A DNA stretch of 58,000 nucleotides from Cryptomeria japonica (GCF_030272615.1 NC_081407.1:137152897-137210896), one strand, 5' to 3'; shown: positions 22,828-34,654, counted from the stretch's first letter. Translations and numbers: made by a program. The notes: generated from the sequence alone by a model not told the origin.

Positions 22828-24105
22828 TTAGTTTGTCGGTTCCATGATTTCCACACTAGGTGTAGAAACCGGTTCCTCTTGTAACATTGCTGGTTTCTTC
22901 TTCCAGGTCTTGTTCATATCCACTTGAACAATGTCAACATCAATGCTTCCTTCTGGAGTGACCGGTATATCATCAGATATGTTCTTTGTTGATCTACAGA
23001 ATCTGGCAATGTGACCCGATTTATTGCAGTGATAGAAGACCAATCCAGGTGCTCTCCAAGGTCCATTATTCATGTTTCCATTCTTCCTTCTGCATGTTGC
23101 AGTGTTGTGACCATGACCATGATAGACCATACAGTTTTCTCTCCATCTGGTTGCCACTTGATAGCCACTACTTCTTTGTTGATGATTGAAGGCATTAAAC
23201 CGGTTGTAATTTCGGTTCACAAAAGGTTCAGGACCAGCTCCTTGGGTCCTCTAAGGATATCTACCAATGTTGTTCATAACTGACCTGCATTTAGATTCTT
23301 TATACCCATACTTGTTGCATGCATAACAGTTACCATTGAATCTAAAGGATCTAAGCTTATCATTTAGGAAATAAGGAAAATTGTTGTAAGTCTTACTCCT
23401 ACACACATTTGCAGTATGTCCTTCTTTGAGACAGTTGAAGCAAACATGTTTAAACTTTTTCTTACCTTTATCCTTTGATGTTGGTTGTTTCTTTGATGTT
23501 CTAGCATTTGTACCAGAGGTCTCACCTTCCTCACGACCGGAATAACCAAGTCCATTTGTATTCTTGATCGGTTTGGCAGATTCAAGCTTTTGCTCTAGCT
23601 TGACAGTACTCTTGTTGAAATTAGCAAGTATTTCCTTTGACTCAGAGAGTTCTTTGGAAATAGTAGCATTTGTTTCCAACAGGTTTTCATTCTCAAAGAT
23701 GGCAATGTTCAGTTCTCCTTGCATGTCTTCCTTTTCCACTTTGCTTGCATGGAGTTGAGTAGTTAGGGCACTGATCTCTTGTTTCAGCTTGGAGATCTCA
23801 TGATCTCTTTCTTTCACCAGATCTTCAGCTTTCCTCTAGTTCTCAAGCTCTTGACACATTCAGATAGTCAGTCCTTCCAATTCCTTTCTCAGGTTGGAGT
23901 TTGATTCATTCAACTTATTTACTTCTACAATTAGGGCTTCCATGTCTACTTCATCTAAAGAACTATTTTCAGATAACTCCATCAGCTTTTCTGCATGTTC
24001 TCTCCTTTGTACTTGAGATGCCTTGTATTTGACCATAAGATCATCATAGGCTTGCTCAAACTGAGTGAGACAATGAGTAAGTTCCCTTATAGATTATTCC
24101 CCCAT
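22828..24105 (-). pseudogene. ORF1 of G: coiled-coil and CCHC Gag-like protein
   Basis: It starts about 50 bp after the primer site (MGE then a stop, SIRELTHCLTQFEQAYDDL). A long coiled coil follows (NKLNESNSNLRKELEGL to VKLEQKLESAKP), then NGLGYSGREEGE. Four knuckle positions come next: CFNCLKEGHTANVC intact, CYACNKYGYKESKC with H to Y, CMVYHGHGHNTATC and FYHCNKSGHIARFC each missing a Cys. It ends EIMEPTN. No capsid-like domain is present. Stops fall at about 24,096, 23,862, 23,838 and 23,250. It resembles H ORF1 codon for codon. Confidence 0.82.
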
Positions 24106-24141
24106 ATCTCTTTCCAAGTGGTTAAACTTATAGAAAGGTAG

Positions 24142-24155
24142 GCTCTGATACCAAT
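24142..24155 (-). other. Primer binding site of G
   Basis: The minus strand reads ATTGGTATCAGAGC adjoining the LTR end at 24,156. Confidence 0.88.
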
Positions 24156-24621
24156 TGATGAATACTAAGAGGGGGGTGAATTAGTATGCCAAAACTTTTT
24201 GCACTTAAACACTTTACAAGACTGACAGTAAACTGATAAAACAATTTAGCAGACAAACCGGTTAGCACACATGCAAACCAAATAGCAAATAATGCATTCA
24301 CCCACAAAAGCACAAATACCATAACACATGAGATTTTGACGTGGAAACCCAAATGGGAAAAACCACGGTGAGATGGAACTCACAAGTAACTATCTACAGA
24401 ATAGGAACCAGACTGGTTAAAGTCTTACAATGTTCTTTACCAGAATAGATCCTGTTAGGAATCTCAATCTCTGTTAGGAGACAAGTCTGATTAAAGACTA
24501 CCTTGCAAGAGGATTTTAGATCCATAGATGTGAACCACCTTGTTAGAGGATTTTCAAAAGGCTTTTGGGCCTACCCGATTAAGGGCTACAGACTTGTTAA
24601 AGATGTGAGTAATCAACAACT
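24156..24621 (-). repeat. 5' LTR of G, U5-side part before H
   Basis: It matches 17,779-18,244 of the other G LTR. I count roughly 27 differences in ~410 bp by hand. It stops in GAGTAATCAACAA, where H starts, and continues at 40,454. Confidence 0.9.
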
Positions 24622-25796
24622 TGTTGGCATTTTTGTGGTTTATGCTATGATTGTCATTGATAGACACACAATTGTATTGAGATCCCCTTTATATGTATGA
24701 GCTTATGCTCAACCGGTATTTGTTCCAACCAATATGTTTTATACTAGTCTCTAGACTAGTGGCGATTTTGCAAAATGTGTTTCTCGGTCTAAAGCGGCAT
24801 GTCGACCCCAAGCGGTTCGCAAATCACAAGCAGTACGAGGGAGCAAAGCAGCACAACACATTCTTACCAGTCTTCATTTTTGTCAAACCGGCAACCGGTA
24901 TTTTGTATGAACCGGTAATACTCTGTGATGAGTTACCAACCGACATTTTGTGATGAGTTACCAATCCACTGATTGTTTGACAGTGCTGACACATTGACGG
25001 TGATTCCTGTGTCATGTTACTAAGTATGTCTAGGTTCATTGAACCTAGGAAATTGTAAAGAAATCCTATTGGACCAACATGAAATCAGATTCTTTTAAAA
25101 GGACATCATGTCTAGGGTTTTAGGTGGCTGCAAAAAGGGTTAATGTTGAGCTAGGGTTTAAGGTGGATGTTGAGTTGTTGTAAGAGTGATCTTATCTGAG
25201 AAGATCGAGTTGTAACTGAGCGAGAGATAGAGAAGACTGAAGTAATGCTAGAATGCATTAGCTATGAGCAATACTGGATCTAACCAAGAAGTTTGTGCTA
25301 TTAGATAGATCAAACACTTGTTGATTACTCACATCTTTGAAAAGTCTGTAGCCCCTAACCGGGTAGGCCTCAAAGCCTTTGTAAAATCCTCTAACAAGAT
25401 GGTTCACACATGTGAATCTAAAATCCTCTAACAAGGTAGTCTTTAATCAGACTTATCTCCTAACAGAGATTGAGATTCCTAACAGGATTTGTTCTGGTGA
25501 AGAACATTGTAAAACCTTAACCGGTCTAACCTTAACTGATCTGGTTTCTATTCTACAGATAGTGACTTGTGAGTTCCATCTCACCATGGTTTTTCCCAGT
25601 TGGGTTTCCATGTCAAATATCTTGTGTTATGGTTGTATTACTTTTGTGGGTGAATGTTTTATTCGCATTTTGGTTTGCATGTGTGGTAACCGGTTTGACT
25701 ATCAGACTGCTTTACCAGTTTATCTTTAGACTGTGTAAGTGTTTTAGTGCAAAGATTTTTGCACTACTAATTCACCCCCCCTCTTAGTATTCATCA
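24622..25796 (+). repeat. 5' LTR of H (1,175 bp)
   Basis: It starts TGTTGGCATTTTTGTGG and ends TTAGTATTCATCA. The TTCACCCCCCCTCTTAGTAT block is at 25,771-25,790 and the TTTTTCCCAGTTGGGTTTCC block at about 25,590. The possible TATA region is 24,688-24,696. Confidence 0.92.
24688..24696 (+). promoter_or_regulatory. Candidate TATA region of the H LTR
   Basis: CTTTATATGTATGAG stands about 65 bp into the LTR. The same bases recur in the H 3' LTR and in both G LTRs. It is a weak call from base composition and position only. Confidence 0.35.
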
Positions 25797-25810
25797 ATTC
25801 GTATCAGAGA
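25797..25810 (+). other. Primer binding site of H
   Basis: ATTCGTATCAGAGA differs at two positions from the usual ATTGGTATCAGAGC of the other elements. Confidence 0.8.
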
Positions 25811-25846
25811 CAACCTTTCTATAAGTTTAACCACTTGGAAAGAGAT

Positions 25847-27123
25847 ATGGGGGAATACACCTTGAGGGAACTTACTCAACAGCTCACTAAGTCTGAGCAA
25901 GCCTATGATGATCTTATGGTCAAATACAAGGCATCTCAAGCAAAAAAAGAGAACATGCAGAGAAACTAATGGAACTATTTGAAAGTAGTTCTGAAGATGA
26001 AGCTAACATGGAAGCCATGATTGTTGAAGTGAATAAGCTGAATGATTCAAACTCCAATCTGAGAAAGGAATTGGAGGGACTGACTATTCGGTTTAGTCAA
26101 GAGCTTGAGAACCGGAGAAAAGCTGAAGATCGGATAAAGGATAGAGATCATGAGATCTCCAAGTTGAAACAAGAGATTAGTGCACTGACTGCTCACCTTC
26201 ATGAGAGCAGAATGGAAAAGGAAGACATGCAAGGAGAACTGAACATAGCCATCACTAAAAATGCAAGTCTAATGGAGACAAATACTGCTATTTCCAAAGA
26301 ACTCTTTGAGTCAAAGGAAATACTTGCTAAGTTTGGAAAAAGTACTGTCAAGCTAGAGCAAAAGCTTGAGTCATCTAGACCAGCAAAGAATACCAATGGT
26401 CTTGGTTTTTCTAGACATGAGGAAGGAGAATCCTCAGGAACAAATGCTGAAGCATCAAAGAAGCAACCGACACTCAAAGGAAAAGGTAAGCAAAAATTCA
26501 AATCTGTTTTCTTTAACTGTCTTAAAGAAGCACACACTGCCAATGTATGTAGGAGCAAATCCTACAATAATCTTCCTTATTTCATCAACAATGTACCTAG
26601 ATTCAATAAGTTCAATGGTCATTGTTATGCATGCAACAAATTTGGGCATAAAGCATTTGAATGCAGGTCTATAGTGGATAACACTGGAAGATATCCTCAG
26701 AGGACCCAAGGAACTGGTCCTGAATCTTTTATGAACTGGAACCACAACCAGTTTAATGACTTCAATCATCAATCAAGAAGCGGTGGTCATCAAGTGGCAA
26801 CCGGATGGAGAGAAAGTTGTATGATTTGTCATGGTCATGGTCACACTACTGCAACATGTAGAAGAAAGAATGGAAACATGTACAATGGACCTTGGAGAGC
26901 ACCTGGACTTGCTTGCTATCACTACAACAAACCGGGTCACATTGCAAGATTCTGCAGAAGCAGAAAAAGTATATTTGATGATATACCGGTCACTCAGGAA
27001 GGAGAAATAGATGTTGAAAAATTTCAAGGAGACATGAAGAAAACATGGAGGAAGAAACCAATATTGTCGGAGGAGGAACTGGTTTCTGCACCTAGTGTGG
27101 AAATATCAGAACCGGCAAACTAA
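25847..27123 (+). pseudogene. ORF1 of H: coiled-coil and CCHC Gag-like protein (nearly intact)
   Basis: The ATG at 25,847 (MGEYTLRELTQQLTKSEQAYD) is followed by a frameshift at about 25,945-25,965, after which 384 codons are open to 27,123. Residues 1-140 of that part are coiled coil. NGLGFSRHEEGESSG follows, then knuckle 1 FFNCLKEAHTANVC (first Cys lost), knuckle 2 CYACNKFGHKAFEC, knuckle 3 CMICHGHGHTTATC, and knuckle 4 CYHYNKPGHIARFC (second Cys lost). The acidic tail ends EISEPAN. No capsid-like domain precedes the coil. It probably binds element RNA or joins particles made by a helper Gag; this is inference. Confidence 0.85.
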
Positions 27124-27514
27124 GCCTCAAAGGCTTAGGGGGAGCAAACGGCGAAATTCTTTCGAACCCCCGGTTGACACTGGTAAAAGACCTTAACCGA
27201 TATGTGATACCTGTTGCTTGGCAGAAGACCGAAAATGGTAAAAAGGCAAATTAGGGTTTACACCCTAATAGAGGAGCATTAATGACGGTAGGTGAGAGAC
27301 ATGTATAAATGCAATTTTTTTCAAATCATTTCTCACTATCTGTTTTCGAGCGAAGAAAAGATGATTTGAGCTAAGATTTCAAGAAATTCGATAACCTTGA
27401 AAGAGATTCAAATTTAGTTTGCAAGCAATAGTGGAGAACTCAAAGTGAAGAAGAATCTGGAAGCCCTAAATTCGCATTTGAAAGGTATTTTTCGTGTTCT
27501 TGAAATACTCTACA

Positions 27515-28305
27515 ATGGCTTCCGCATCTCATACGAGTTCAAGTACATCCATAGAGTCAGAAAGTTTTATTCAAAGGAAGGCCAAATATAATGCTTTATC
27601 ACAAGTTCCAGTTGGAGTCATAGTCAAAGAAGGAATTTCTGATTATATTGATTGCAAAATAGAAGACCTAGGGTCTTTAGCTATTCACACTCAGTTAGGT
27701 CTATTTTGTGGCAAGGACAAAAAGATCAAACCAGAGTTTAGTATCTTAGAGAAGAGGAAACTCCATAATGCGGTATATTTTCTGGAAGACTTCACGGAGG
27801 ATCACATCAGGATCATCTTGAGCAGAGTCCATGGTGACAAGATGTACCTGGAGAGGACGCATGATATCATGCCTGAGGCAATTCATCCAGTCATCGATTT
27901 CTGCAACACAAGGGAAGTGTCAGCCCTGAGAACGGTAAGCAAAATGGAACTGACCAAGCTCACCGGTTTGACAAGTGATTCATGAGGTATGATAGTTAAT
28001 CCTATCAAGGATGAACTGGTGAAATACGCCTGCATGGTGATAGGCTACAGAACATTCTCAGCCAGCAAGACTAATTCTATATCTGTTGCAGCGATAAATG
28101 CCGCTTACCGGATGATTAAAGAGGATAAATCATTTGACATATGCACTGGTATGCAGAGGCAACTCCTGTTAAATCTTAAGGCAATCAAAATGGACAATTC
28201 ACTAAGGTTTAAGTTTGGACAACTACTGGTAGGGTTGTTTTTCTATTTCCAAGGCTACTTTCTAGGTGTAGGAGATGTCCAGTGGTCCCCTGACCAACTG
28301 GTAAC
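27515..28305 (+). pseudogene. ORF2 of H, N-terminal part (before I)
   Basis: It opens at ATG 27,515 (MASASHTSSSTS). One stop at 27,983-27,985, in the TSDS-GMIVN stretch, separates two open segments. Conserved with G and K are LSQVPVGVIVKEGISDYIDC, DHIRIILSRVHG, AIHPVIDF, LTGLTSD, AAYRMIKED and LRFKFGQLLVGLFFYFQGYF. The frame runs DQLVT and is cut by I inside the Thr codon. It continues in frame at 36,520 as KQIKES, as it does uninterrupted in G. The function is unknown. There is no signal peptide; the LLVGLFFYF stretch is too short and isolated to call a membrane segment. Confidence 0.8.
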
Positions 28306-29678
28306 TGTGTAGGGGGGAAAAGCGAGACTAGGCTAACATGTCCTAATCCTACCTTTTGACACACATTGTGGAATATGAAAGAGCCTAGAGGTATCACACA
28401 ATTGGCTACTTCTTTTTGTGGAAGAGAGAGCCACGGGCTACCTATTAGGATTTCTATTCCTTTGTTGTAATTGAAAGATAAAATGATGCAAGTTCAACTA
28501 CTAGCCCTAGAGTGCAAGTATGAACTAGTAACAAGATTGCAAGATTGAGATTAAGTGATGAAAAGCTGTAAACACAAGGATAAAAGGAGAATGCGGATGC
28601 GTACCCAGGGTTAAAATCGGAGTGAAAATGTTCGGGACGGGGGTGCGGGTGCCACTGTCCTGATTTTGCTCCTGAAACTACACCTGAAACTGCTATTTTA
28701 CAACCTGGAAAACTGTCGGAAATGTTGTCTGACAGAAGGACCAGGGCACCCAGCGCCCCTGTCCCAGGGACCAGGGCGCCCAGTGCCCCTGTCCTGGTAG
28801 GACTAGGGCACCCCATGCCCCTGTCCTAGTCTTTTGCTCTGAAATTTGGTGTGTTGTTCTGTCTCGGTCCGCTTCCGTAAATACAAATGATATGATAAAG
28901 CTTATGCAAAGACATGAAAACAACATGAAATCATACCTAACCCCAAGGGAGGGGTACAAGCCAATCTTCAGTCGGTGATCCCTTATTGTTCTTCAATGCC
29001 TTCAAAGCCCTAAATGGATGAATGAAATTGATAGATGCTTGATGGATGGATGTTGAATGTTGTTGAAGTCTTCAAAGATCTACTCTTTCGCTGCATAGAA
29101 GGTCCTTGAAACCAAAATTCTGGATCCTTTCAAATGAAGAAAGAGAGCTCTTATATATGAAACCCTAGGTCTTAATTTGAACTTTTGGCCGACCTAGAGA
29201 TTGAATCTCCCGCCAATTTCTTGGGGTTAAGCTTTATTTTATGATTGGATCGCGCTCCTAAAATTTTGAGAAAAATGTCCAGGACCATGTGCACTCCGGG
29301 TGCCATGGTCCCAACAACTTTTCACCAAATTTTCAGGGCCATCAGATATGATGATTTTAGAGAGAATCCCGAAGTTATAGGTGATTTCGAGATGTTTTGA
29401 CCCCTGAAATCAAGCCCCCAAGTTCAAAATAAGACCTAATTAGGGTTTTAGATTAAATGATGTATTAGAGGAATAAAATGAAAGGGGCACACTTTAATGA
29501 AAAGGGCCCAACTTTATGATATGGGAGATGATAAAATAGAACCTTAGACCTAATTAATTTAATTAATTAAGTGCTAAAGGGGAAATGCAATGCAAAATGC
29601 AAAATGTGCCAAGGCAGGTGCTAAACTAGGTGTGAAATTGTACCACCCTAGCAAGTGCGTACAATTTATGACGCTACA
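28306..29678 (-). repeat. 3' LTR of I (1,373 bp, with a 289-bp deletion)
   Basis: It is bounded by TGTGTAGG and CGCTACA as read on the plus strand. It lacks the segment 35,426-35,714 of the other LTR, with the break at 28,878/28,879. It carries three ~30-bp GC-rich units at 28,738-28,829. Confidence 0.93.
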
Positions 29679-29694
29679 TTTAGCCCCCACTTTA
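29679..29694 (-). other. Polypurine tract of I
   Basis: The minus strand reads AAAGTGGGGGCTAAA directly before the 3' LTR start TGTAGCG. Confidence 0.8.
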
Positions 29695-31510
29695 GCGGTC
29701 ATATGAACACTACGTGCATATGCAAGCTAAAGTATAGAAAAGTAAACATTATTTGAAAAAGGATATATCCATAAGTTGTCGGATGAAGCCCCCAGCGGTA
29801 TCTGCAGTACACAGTTAGGAACCGCACCCTACAAAACACATGTTAGATCACAAAATCACCTAATGCTTACTAAGGAAGGTGATGAAAATTCGAGGGTAAC
29901 TATATGCCCCCCCCTATTTTGGCTTGCTAATTTTAGTGAGTTGAAACAGGGTATCATGTTTACCACTTCGAATTGTTAAAGAATATTGATAACAAATGCT
30001 CACAAGAAGATTTGATATGAGATCAAAAACTAATGGAGAATCATTTGGTAAGAAAGAGGACTAAATCTCAGTTCCAACACAACAAAGAGTGTGAGGATTT
30101 GAGAGTTCTCTAACACAAGATGAAGGATGTGAATGGAAACAAAATGCAAAGAGAAGAAAAGAAAGGAAAAAAGCATGAATACACACATTGGTGATCCATG
30201 AAAAGAATAGTGAGAGAGAAAACATGGACTTCTCACCCCTAGATCTTGTCTAGGTGATCCATGGGAAAAAGGACATGGAAAACTAGCCCCTAGAGTCTTT
30301 CTAGGTGATCCATGTAAGGGAGGAGAGTGAGAAAGTCTAGCCTTATGCCGCTAGTTTCCACTCAACCTTGTGCATGTGTGTGTAAGGGAGGTTAGAAGCA
30401 CCTCATAGGAGTCTATGCCTGAGTATGCTACAACCTGTATATGTATAGTACAAAAGTGTGACATCTCGCTCTAAGAGTCTGTGCTCTGGTTCCGAGAATA
30501 ATCACCTTGCATAAAAGAAAAATGGAGACATCTCGCTCTAAGAGTTTGTGCTCTGGTTCCGAGAATGACCCACTGCTCAAAAAGTGTAATGTTTATGTCA
30601 TAAGCAAAGTAGAACAAGGATACCTACCTTCATCACAAAAGAAGCTACCCCAAAAATGCAACAATGTCATAGATCCAAGCAAGAGAGTTTTTTACTTTTT
30701 AAGCAAGGATAAGATAGTTGAAAAGGGATATCTTGTAGTATGTGTAAAGGAGATCCTTAGAGGAGAAGAGATCTTTGTACAAAAGACACCTATCCCCGAG
30801 AGGAATTGTCTTAGACAAATATAACATCTTCTAGAATAAGACAAAGAAGAGAATAAGAATGCAATACTTCCCTCTTTTGCAAGGTGAAATTGATTCTTAA
30901 TGAAGGATGACGCTCTTTTTAACCCAATTGGGAGAGTGAATTCATTATGGATGTATTTTACCAAGTGCAAAAGAGGTTGTAGTCAAGGACTTACACCTCT
31001 TGTACGAGAGAATCCTTGAACAAACAACAAATGCATACAAGGAATAACATCAAGTAATAAAGTTCACACCATCCACGAAATAGGAAAAAGTGGATACTTA
31101 GATAAAAATAAGGAAAGATCATTGCCTCCCAAGGATAAGGACAATGAGAAGGACTTACACAATCTTCCAGGGAGAGATTTAGACATAAGCAAATGTACTA
31201 CATACTCACATGAGTTCATGCAAGCAAGACATTAGTGTATGTAAAATGCTCCTCACAAGAAGTGGGTAGGATAAGAAAGAGAATACACATCTTCTCCCAT
31301 ATCTAGGAAAAGAGGATTCTAAAGAAAAGATGATCAATATTTCCACACTATTACCCCATAGGAATAAGAGATAACATAGAAAAATTAGGCTATTATGTTG
31401 CTTCAAAAATATGATTGCACTTGAAATTGAACCATCATGAATGACAATGAGCCCCCAGTAAATGAGCTACCAATGTCACATAATGATGAGCAACATAACA
31501 GCCATTAATG
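29695..31510 (-). other. Non-coding 3' part of I
   Basis: This is 1.8 kb between the stop of the single ORF and the polypurine tract. I find no pol motif on either strand. It holds a 40-bp direct repeat with one mismatch (30,460-30,499 and 30,527-30,566), and repeated CTAGGTGATCCATG stretches near 30,250-30,315. In an autonomous relative this space would hold RT to integrase. Confidence 0.7.
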
Positions 31511-34500
31511 TTATTTAAAGACACGATAGATTGAATGAGGTATTTGAATATGACATGCTAAATGCTCAACTATAAGTGAGATCAAAAACATGTATAAAAT
31601 GATAAAAATTGAAGAAGAAAAGTTACAAGAAATCTTAGAAGAGGGATGAGTGTAATTTATTAGAGCCTTATCCCCAGAGGAAAGGACTTTATAATGAATA
31701 GGAGATAAAGATTCATAAGTGGATTTAGAAATTTGAGGGGAGTCATAAAGAGATTTGTTCATCACCAAGATTTCCTTATGAGGGGAATGAGAGTTGATAG
31801 AAGTAGAAGATGATTTAGTTGAAGTGAGATCATCATCACTACTAAATATAGCATTCACATTGAGAGATGGTCTTTTAGATGCTTTGGTGGGCTTAGAAAG
31901 ATTATATCCAAGTCCAAATGAATACTCATGCATTTTATGTTCTAAAGGAACTTTAATTCCTTGTTCATTTGTGCCACAACCATTTCCACTATAGCCACTC
32001 TTAGCCAAAATATGAAAACCACGACCATAACAATTAGCCATTTCAGAGAGAAAAGGTGGTTTTTCATTAGACAAAGAAACAAATTCTTCAGAATTAGAGG
32101 TGTGAGGAGAAGAAGTTTGAGAAGCAGCCACAAAATTATTGCTCATAGGTTTAGGTAAGACTGATTGATCTCTAGTTTCTTCCTCCTTTTTAACTTTAAG
32201 CTCTCTAGGAGGAACTCTATACTCACCTACAAAGGTGGGATTAAAATCAAGAGATCCCCAATCGTCTTCTGCGAGAACCTTCTCAGGATCAAAAGCCTTT
32301 TCATGTGTAGATTCAAGTTGAGAAGAATCTTCTTCAGGAACTTCAGACTCATCCAAAGAATTTTGATTATCAAAGGGTGATGATTCATCCATAGGTATCT
32401 TGTTTAACGAGTCATCACTAGAAGAGGAAGGCTTAGAAGAACTCCCTTTGGAAGTAGATGTTTGCAAACAAGCTTGAGAATTAGTATCACCTATCAAGGT
32501 ATATGTCTTATTGTTATAAATAAATTTAACTTGTCTATGCAATGTAGAGGGGACAGCTTGCATACTGTGAATCCAAGGTCTCCCTAATAACAAGTTGTAT
32601 GTTAGATTTCCCAACATAACATGGATAGGAGTAGGCAAAGTAACAGGTCCCACTGTGATGGGTAGGGTGATAATACCTAATGAAGACTTTGCCACATTAT
32701 CAAAGCCTTGAATGGGACTAGAGTCAGGCTCAATAAGGGATGTATCCACATTCATCTTATGCAATAGATTAATGCTACACACATTAAGGCCAGAACCATT
32801 ATCTACCAGTGTTCGTCTTATAGCAGTGTCATTTATGATAACCACAATCATCAAGGGATCATATTGATGTTGAATTTCACTAGTAGGCAACTCATCTTGA
32901 GTAAACACAATTTGAGCTTTAGGATTCATCACAGAGTTAACCAAAGATACTATATTACTAGATATATTAGGTGGAGGAACATTCAAATCTTTCAAGGCAT
33001 CTTGTAACATTCCATGATGAGCGGAAGAAGTTTGGATAAAATCCCAAAGGGATATCTTAGTAGGAGTAGTTTTAAGTTGTTCTATGAGATCATAGTCCTT
33101 ACTAAGCATTTGTGAAATATGAGGAGCTTGAGGAAGAATAGGTTGGGAAGGAGGAAGTGAAGTTGGGATAACTGGAGGAGAATTAGGTTGCCTATTGTTT
33201 CTAGTATTATAAGTATGGGCAACCGCATGATAACTCTCTCTAGTCAGTTGCTTAGCATACTCATAAGGGCTCTTAGTAGAATAACCTCCTTGCACAGTAA
33301 TAATAGGTTTCTTAGGAGTGCAAAAAGAATCATTAGCATAACCACCTTGAACCACTAAGATAGGCTTATTTAAAGGTTGAGAATTTTGAGAAGGATAGGC
33401 ACCTTGGATAGTGAAGAGAGGTTTGTTAGGTGTTTCATTCACACGTATCAAATTAATTGAGGATGGTTTAGAGGAATGAACAAAACTGTTGGAAGAATTA
33501 TTGATAGTTTTCTCTTGTACTAAAATCTTATCACGGATTAAATCAATTTTAGGAGAGAGACAAGGGGTAGGCATTGATGTTCCAGTAGGAAGAGTAATAC
33601 TAGGAAAGGTCATATCATCCTCTATCATCAAAGGATCTACATGGGGAATAAACTCTCTAGGAGAAGGATCAAAATTACTTTCTAAAGTCTCACTTTTGAG
33701 ATGGAGATCTTTGAAAGAGATGTTAACCATCTTGTTTTGAACTAGGGTATCCTTATGAGTAGAACCAAGTTGAGGAGAGGGAGATGCTTTATTTTTAGAG
33801 GGAGAATAATTAAGATTCAAGGAAGGTGAGAAACTATCAAGGGAGTTTTCAATCTTGATTCCATCCCCTTTGGCTAGGGTTCTCTCATGGGGAAGAGAAT
33901 AATCTACACCTTCTTCTAATGGTTCAACCCAAATAGTGAGGTTGTTGAAAGGAGTGTTTGAAGTATTGTTAATTTCGGGAGAGGAGATAACATTGTTTAT
34001 TAATTCCTCATCCTTAGGAGAGAGAGCATCAATAGATGTGTTAAACTCATCCTCTTTCCTCAAAATATGTTCAATATGATCTTTAGGGGAGAGAGAATTA
34101 AGGAAATTGCTTTTTATTTCATCTTCTTTCTCTAAGGGATGCTTATGGGTAAGACAAACTTTAGGAGAAGGGTAAGCATTTATCATTAATTCATCATCTC
34201 TAGTGGGAATTTTGTTGGAAAAGGAAATGCCATCACTAGGAAATGTAGGGGTAATGTCATCTTCTTGCACAAAAGGATCCTCATGAAGGGAGCGTTTTTT
34301 AGGAGCCACAAGGTCATCAAGGGCATCATCCAACAAAGCATGATCATATCTATTAAAAGGTTTATCTTTTGATTCAAAAGGAGATATCTCTTCATACAGG
34401 GGATCATTGAAAACAACCATGTTACTAGATTTAGTGGAAGAGTTGATAGGAATATACCCTTGAGGGGAATCATTCGACTTATCTTTCTCATCACAACGAA

Positions 34501-34654
34501 ATGGCATAGTAACAATGTTTATGAGTTTTTGGTAAAATGAAGGTTTGGTATCTTTAGGGTTCAAAAACTCATCTAAAGCTTCATCTAATTCATAATCAAC
34601 ATAATTGCATACATCATCACAAATATGAACATCTTGCACATAAAAATCTGACAT
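31511..34654 (-). CDS. Single ORF of I: retropepsin-like and G-patch-like protein, 1,047 codons
   Basis: It is an intact frame from ATG 34,654 (MSDFYVQDVHICDD). Residues 1-500 are acidic and serine/proline-rich with no recognisable capsid domain. At about 400-470 a short unit recurs three times: PLFTIQGAY, PILVVQGGY and PIITVQGGY. At about 590-730 there is a retropepsin-like domain with LVDNGSGLNVCSI (DNGS in place of DTGA), IHVMLGNLTYNLLLGRPWIH and VPSTLHRQVKF, the form seen in Tat-type gypsy proteins. At about 870-920, YGRGFHILAKSGYSGNGCG and GIKVPLEHK resemble a G-patch. A hydrophobic C-terminus (FIILYMFLISLIV) may be read-through beyond the original end. It is the only long undamaged gene in the window. 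Protease activity is uncertain because of the altered active-site motif. Confidence 0.85.
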   Translation of the reverse strand: MSDFYVQDVHICDDVCNYVDYELDEALDEFLNPKDTKPSFYQKLINIVTMPFRCDEKDKSNDSPQGYIPINSSTKSSNMVVFNDPLYEEISPFESKDKPFNRYDHALLDDALDDLVAPKKRSLHEDPFVQEDDITPTFPSDGISFSNKIPTRDDELMINAYPSPKVCLTHKHPLEKEDEIKSNFLNSLSPKDHIEHILRKEDEFNTSIDALSPKDEELINNVISSPEINNTSNTPFNNLTIWVEPLEEGVDYSLPHERTLAKGDGIKIENSLDSFSPSLNLNYSPSKNKASPSPQLGSTHKDTLVQNKMVNISFKDLHLKSETLESNFDPSPREFIPHVDPLMIEDDMTFPSITLPTGTSMPTPCLSPKIDLIRDKILVQEKTINNSSNSFVHSSKPSSINLIRVNETPNKPLFTIQGAYPSQNSQPLNKPILVVQGGYANDSFCTPKKPIITVQGGYSTKSPYEYAKQLTRESYHAVAHTYNTRNNRQPNSPPVIPTSLPPSQPILPQAPHISQMLSKDYDLIEQLKTTPTKISLWDFIQTSSAHHGMLQDALKDLNVPPPNISSNIVSLVNSVMNPKAQIVFTQDELPTSEIQHQYDPLMIVVIINDTAIRRTLVDNGSGLNVCSINLLHKMNVDTSLIEPDSSPIQGFDNVAKSSLGIITLPITVGPVTLPTPIHVMLGNLTYNLLLGRPWIHSMQAVPSTLHRQVKFIYNNKTYTLIGDTNSQACLQTSTSKGSSSKPSSSSDDSLNKIPMDESSPFDNQNSLDESEVPEEDSSQLESTHEKAFDPEKVLAEDDWGSLDFNPTFVGEYRVPPRELKVKKEEETRDQSVLPKPMSNNFVAASQTSSPHTSNSEEFVSLSNEKPPFLSEMANCYGRGFHILAKSGYSGNGCGTNEQGIKVPLEHKMHEYSFGLGYNLSKPTKASKRPSLNVNAIFSSDDDLTSTKSSSTSINSHSPHKEILVMNKSLYDSPQISKSTYESLSPIHYKVLSSGDKALINYTHPSSKISCNFSSSIFIILYMFLISLIVEHLACHIQIPHSIYRVFK

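Noticed and set aside
28737-28830. GC-rich triple repeat considered as a CRISPR-like array or minisatellite
   Set aside because: There are only three imperfect adjacent units with no spacers, inside an LTR of a plant element and repeated in its other LTR.
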